DNA of 64,000 nt, from contig OZ246975.1 in NCBI GenBank assembly GCA_965232485.1, forward strand, positions 1 through 64,000, given 5' to 3'. Origin of the DNA: VXPQ01 sp965232485 (lineage in GTDB: Bacteria > Bacteroidota > Rhodothermia > Rhodothermales > VXPQ01). The translations under genes were made by a program, and so were the position numbers. Of this stretch, positions 61,801 to 64,000 are shown piece after piece. The first letter of the stretch is position 1. The number at the start of each line of letters is the position of its first letter. Under the pieces are notes generated by a model. That model worked only from the letters and a program-made list of their open reading frames with translations. It did no database searches and had not been told where the DNA came from.

Positions 61801-64000
61801 TACGCTTGGGCCTGGGAGGCTCTGGGCTCCACGCCTGCGGGCATGCTGAGCGCTCTGGACGTACCGTCTCCGACGTTCGACGTGCCGGACGAGGTGGACG
61901 AGACGACGCGGTACGAATACGGGGTTACGGTCTCGGCGGAGAACGCGGAGGATGCTACGGCGGAAGTCACGGTGACGGTATTGAACAAGGTTCCGCTTGA
62001 CCTCGCGTGCGCGGACCCCGACCCCGTTTACGAAGGGTCGCCGGACATTGCCCTGTCCTGCGAACCGTCCGGCGCTCCGGACGGTTCCGCCTACGCTTGG
62101 GCCTGGGAGGCTCTGGGCGCTACGCCTGCGGGTATGCTGAGCGAGACGACCGTACCGTCGCCGACGTTCGACGTGCCGGATAACGTAGACAAGGACGAGA
62201 CGTACGAGTACGAGGTTACGGTCTCGGCGGAGAATGCGGAGGATGCTACGGCGGAAGTCGCGGTGACGGTATTGAACAAGGTTCCGCTTGACCTCGCGTG
62301 CGCGGATCCCGACCCCGTTTACGAAGGGTCGCCGGACATTGCGCTGTCCTGCGAACCGTCTGGCGTCCCGGACGGTTCCGCCTACGCCTGGGCCTGGGAG
62401 GCCCTGGGCGGCACGCCTGCGGGCATGCTGAGCGCGCTGGATATTTCGTCGCCGATGTTCTACGTGCCGGATAACGTAGACAAGGACGAGACGTACGAGT
62501 ACCGCGTTACGGTCTCTGCGGAGAACGCGGAGGACGCTACGGCGGAAGTCACGGTGACGGTATTGAACAGGGACGATCCGCCTCTGCCGCCGCCAACGCT
62601 TGCTGCGCTGGCGCTGACGTGCGCGAACCCCGCTCCGGTCTACGAGGGTTCCCCGGACATTACGCTGGATTGCGAGGCTTTGGGCGCCCCGGACGGTTCC
62701 GCCTACGCGTACGCCTGGGAGGCCCTAAGCGCTACGCCTGCGGGCATGCTGAGCGCGCTGGATATTTCGTCGCCGACGTTCTACGTGCCGGACGAAGTGG
62801 ACGAGACGACCCGCTACGAATACGAGGTTACGGTCTCTGCGGAGAACGCGGAGGACGCCATGGCGGAAGTAACCGTTACGGTGCTTGACAGGCCAGAGGC
62901 TCCCGCCCCGCCGCCCGCCCCGCCTGCCGTCGCATTCTCCGCCGATCCGACGTCTCTGGGGGTCGCGGCAAGCGTTTCGTCCTTGCGCTTCGGCACGCAG
63001 CCGTCGGGCGCGCAGGTATCGCTGGACCCGTTGACGGACCGGGTATCGACGAGCGTATCGGGTCCATACCATGCGGGCCGCATGACGCTTTCGCCGGACG
63101 GCTCCCTCTCGTTCGACGAAAACGGGGAATTGGCGCTGTCCATAGAGATGGCGACTCCGGTGACGCTGCGCCGCATTGCGGACGAGACAGCGGACGAAGC
63201 GGGCGCGGCGACGCTCGCGCTCACGCCTTCGTGGTCGTATGCCGCGTCGTGCGAGCAGCTTGCTTCCGGGTCGATAGGCGGTCTGCATACGCAGACGACG
63301 CTGTCGGAGTCGGACTGCCGCCTCTTGCGCTTCGGGGGCGCGCTGGATCTGACGGGGGCCGCTCCGGGCCGCTACGCGGGGAACATAGACGTCGTGCTGC
63401 GTACGGGCGCGGGCGTGGAGACGCACTCGGTGGAAGCCGAGGTGACGGTCGTGGCTGCGCCGCGCGTGATCACGATAGGCCCGGGCGGCGTGCGCTTCGA
63501 CGCCTCGCGGGAGATTCCCGCAGCCTTGACAGAGGAGCAGAACCTGAGTGTCTACCCGGACATGGCGTTCATGACGCGGGACGAACCTTCGGGCGCGTTC
63601 GAGCTGTCGAATCCGTCGCTCGTACCGCTGGAGGTATCGGTGTCGGCTCGGTTCGGGTATGCGGAGGCGACGGAGGACGGCCGCGAGACAGTAGTGGAGG
63701 ATGTATCCGCCCCCCGTTTGGGGGACTTGTCGGAAATAGTGAATATCTATCCGAGGGCCTTGACGCTCATGCCGGGCGAGCGCGGCGTCGTGCGCTACGG
63801 CGTGCGGGAGGAATCGCTTGCGTCGCTGGAAGAGGCGGGCTACGCGGCCTTTTTCGAGGTGACGTCTTCTCCTCGCCGGTATGCTCGGGTGGACCGGTTG
63901 CCGGAGGAGGTTGTTGCGTCTGACGGGACGGCGCGCGTGACGCTGCGCATACCGGGAGCGTACGCGCCGGATGCGTCCGCTCCGCGCCTACGGGCGGAGT
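58834..64000 (+). CDS. Giant secreted protein with tandem Ig-like domains, 3' partial
   Basis: At least 1722 residues, open at the window end. A clear GGAGG lies seven bases before the ATG. A signal peptide (hydrophobic run to AVPAAGQ) is followed by two or three divergent beta domains, then about eight Ig-like repeats of 97-99 residues (60523-62890): CADPDPVYEGSPDIAL, WEALG-TPAGMLSA, SPTFDVPDEVDETTRYEY and AEVTVTVLN. A Pro-rich linker leads to a DUF4402-like segment (PSWSYAASCEQLASG, then GRYAGNIDVVLRTG) and a PapD-like beta region (GAFELSNPSLVPLEVSVS, IYPRALTLMPGERGVVRYGV). Probably a surface adhesin or matrix protein; any sorting signal would lie beyond 64000. The part at 60120-60520 is AT-richer. 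Confidence 0.85.
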   Translation, partial: MAVWHSIHTIRWGQWVCALVACFCAGGLLCAVPAAGQTVRDEGFPTKGVFPEEYPDVPGAEEACGPFEVPGAFGEGCVEDSGPDAFGPVAGAGGFPNASPDPALRTAPQLECPAAVFVEEMETGVIDCHAYDEAGEEHLDYYWEPVEGAPRGYLDAPRLTGEDRVNPSIVAPSSPFYDTLESFLSEDATLRYRYRLTATSRVTGLSSRAEVEVFVLLRRPIVYCPLEYEVSAGSEIVLSCEGADPLSFRMDYEAGSSVSWEWEGLWGSNASLLSASDTPSPLFRAPLGGAGETHHYIASMTTMSSGVPRTARRRVSVRVVEGEEGEASDAAAAGSLSKEDSAPTIACTDYEAYPTVPDFRLMCIVTNEPAGVKYLWTARGRTANNTTLNNKLSKRDSLSALFMGYHYDQHSRINGKIDHEYRASMLDSTGKEVAYDNVTVTILDNPDFFMTCDPLVYIVYIGDPTDLWFNCEENANVMPLGDWAWGPGPETGQGPYSDDSRTRQQMQVFYAPGFKVPRSLPAGMDEEWFQYEVAHRKQEIHPDIGEYLLIEVAYIVVKVLRTRPPEVSVSCADNPYSTYEGEADIVLDCKADGAPSDSSYSYAWTARGSTPNTSRLSATNISSPMFDVPEDVPQTTKYRYLLTVSAENAKDGLAEVTVTVLDRPAVVVSCTNPDPVYEGAPDFELDCTAPDAPSGPYAWTARGSTPDVSRLNASDILSPTFDVPDNVDKNETYQYLLTIAADNDNMEDGTAAVTVTVLNKVPLDLACADPDPVYEGSPDIALDCSASDAPDGSDYAFVWEAVGATPAGLLSAADISSPMFDVPDEVDEDRTYEYRVTATADNAEAAAANVTVTVLNKGALALTCEDPDPVYEGSPDIALSCEATDAPDGSDYAFVWEAVGATPAGMLSDTDVSSPTFYVPEEVDETTRYEYEVTVSAENAEDAAAEVTVTVLNAGELDLACADPDPVYEGSPDIALSCEPSGALDGSAAYAWAWEALGSTPAGMLSALDVPSPTFDVPDEVDETTRYEYGVTVSAENAEDATAEVTVTVLNKVPLDLACADPDPVYEGSPDIALSCEPSGAPDGSAYAWAWEALGATPAGMLSETTVPSPTFDVPDNVDKDETYEYEVTVSAENAEDATAEVAVTVLNKVPLDLACADPDPVYEGSPDIALSCEPSGVPDGSAYAWAWEALGGTPAGMLSALDISSPMFYVPDNVDKDETYEYRVTVSAENAEDATAEVTVTVLNRDDPPLPPPTLAALALTCANPAPVYEGSPDITLDCEALGAPDGSAYAYAWEALSATPAGMLSALDISSPTFYVPDEVDETTRYEYEVTVSAENAEDAMAEVTVTVLDRPEAPAPPPAPPAVAFSADPTSLGVAASVSSLRFGTQPSGAQVSLDPLTDRVSTSVSGPYHAGRMTLSPDGSLSFDENGELALSIEMATPVTLRRIADETADEAGAATLALTPSWSYAASCEQLASGSIGGLHTQTTLSESDCRLLRFGGALDLTGAAPGRYAGNIDVVLRTGAGVETHSVEAEVTVVAAPRVITIGPGGVRFDASREIPAALTEEQNLSVYPDMAFMTRDEPSGAFELSNPSLVPLEVSVSARFGYAEATEDGRETVVEDVSAPRLGDLSEIVNIYPRALTLMPGERGVVRYGVREESLASLEEAGYAAFFEVTSSPRRYARVDRLPEEVVASDGTARVTLRIPGAYAPDASAPRLRAE
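61110..62580 (+). repeat. Tandem repeat, period 291-297 bp, encoding Ig-like domains
   Basis: Five consecutive units, starting near 61117, 61408, 61699, 61996 and 62287, share long identical DNA, for example CCCGACCCCGTTTACGAAGG followed by GTCGCCGGACATTGC in every unit. Near-identity at DNA level implies recent duplication or gene conversion, so copy number is likely to vary between strains and assemblies may collapse here. Older, more diverged units flank this block on both sides. Confidence 0.85.

Noticed and set aside
61110..62580. Regular repeats considered as a CRISPR-like array
   Set aside because: The period is about 291-297 bp in open coding frame, with no short spacer pattern and no cas genes; these are protein domain repeats.

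Overview
The window is a GC-rich chromosomal segment from a bacterium that I place in or near the Rhodothermota (Rhodothermales-like, Bacteroidota side). The basis is a mix of markers: a type IX secretion C-terminal sorting domain with an NYPNPF motif, a GWxTD-domain protein, small DUF2911 and DUF6503 proteins, a large secreted M1 peptidase, a sufBCDSE-sufT cluster and weak or absent Shine-Dalgarno sites at most starts. No rRNA, tRNA, CRISPR array, integrase or transposase gene was recognised.

Layout. 1-2.4 kb: the end of a RecG-like/AlbA-type regulator, an ABC ATPase and comF. 2.5-3.9 kb: a small gene coupled to a homologue of tRNA-queuosine mannosyltransferase. 4.2-6.0 kb: an AT-richer patch with three unknown genes, probably acquired. 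6-12 kb: isocitrate dehydrogenase, a dolichol-phosphate-mannose-synthase-like glycosyltransferase and the pyruvate dehydrogenase operon (E1 alpha, E1 beta, E2). 12-22 kb: a phosphoesterase, a GWxTD protein, asnS, secD-secF, a STAS protein, purA and a histidine kinase. 22-30.8 kb: SAM hydrolase, yraN, msrB, a quinone-oxidoreductase-like protein, a nuclease, PEP carboxylase and two small surface proteins. 30.8-40 kb: M1 peptidase, HU, a TPR protein, modA, a T9SS cargo protein, Sel1 and TPM proteins and modB. 40-46.5 kb: the complete SUF iron-sulfur operon with a divergent A-type carrier. 46.5-52.3 kb: DUF192, a pair of paralogous small basic proteins, etfBA and a HemW-like radical SAM enzyme. 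52.3-57.7 kb: a defence island with a HigB/HigA-type toxin-antitoxin pair, an antitoxin with a decayed PIN toxin, a reverse transcriptase fused to a nitrilase domain (DRT1/UG1-like) and a RES-Xre toxin-antitoxin pair apparently in one operon with it. 58.8-64 kb: a giant surface protein built from tandem Ig-like domains, running off the window.

Metabolically the segment links pyruvate oxidation, the TCA cycle (icd), anaplerosis (ppc), electron-transferring flavoprotein and Fe-S cluster assembly, which fits an aerobic heterotroph.

Two things stand out as least explained. One is a family of dispersed repeats with terminal inverted repeats (GGATGCTCTGATCAAGTC-like). Full-length copies are about 250 bp, and there are truncated copies and about 38-bp miniature copies. 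They sit exactly in intergenic gaps, often starting on or just after a stop codon. The other is the RT-nitrilase defence gene and its RES-Xre neighbour.
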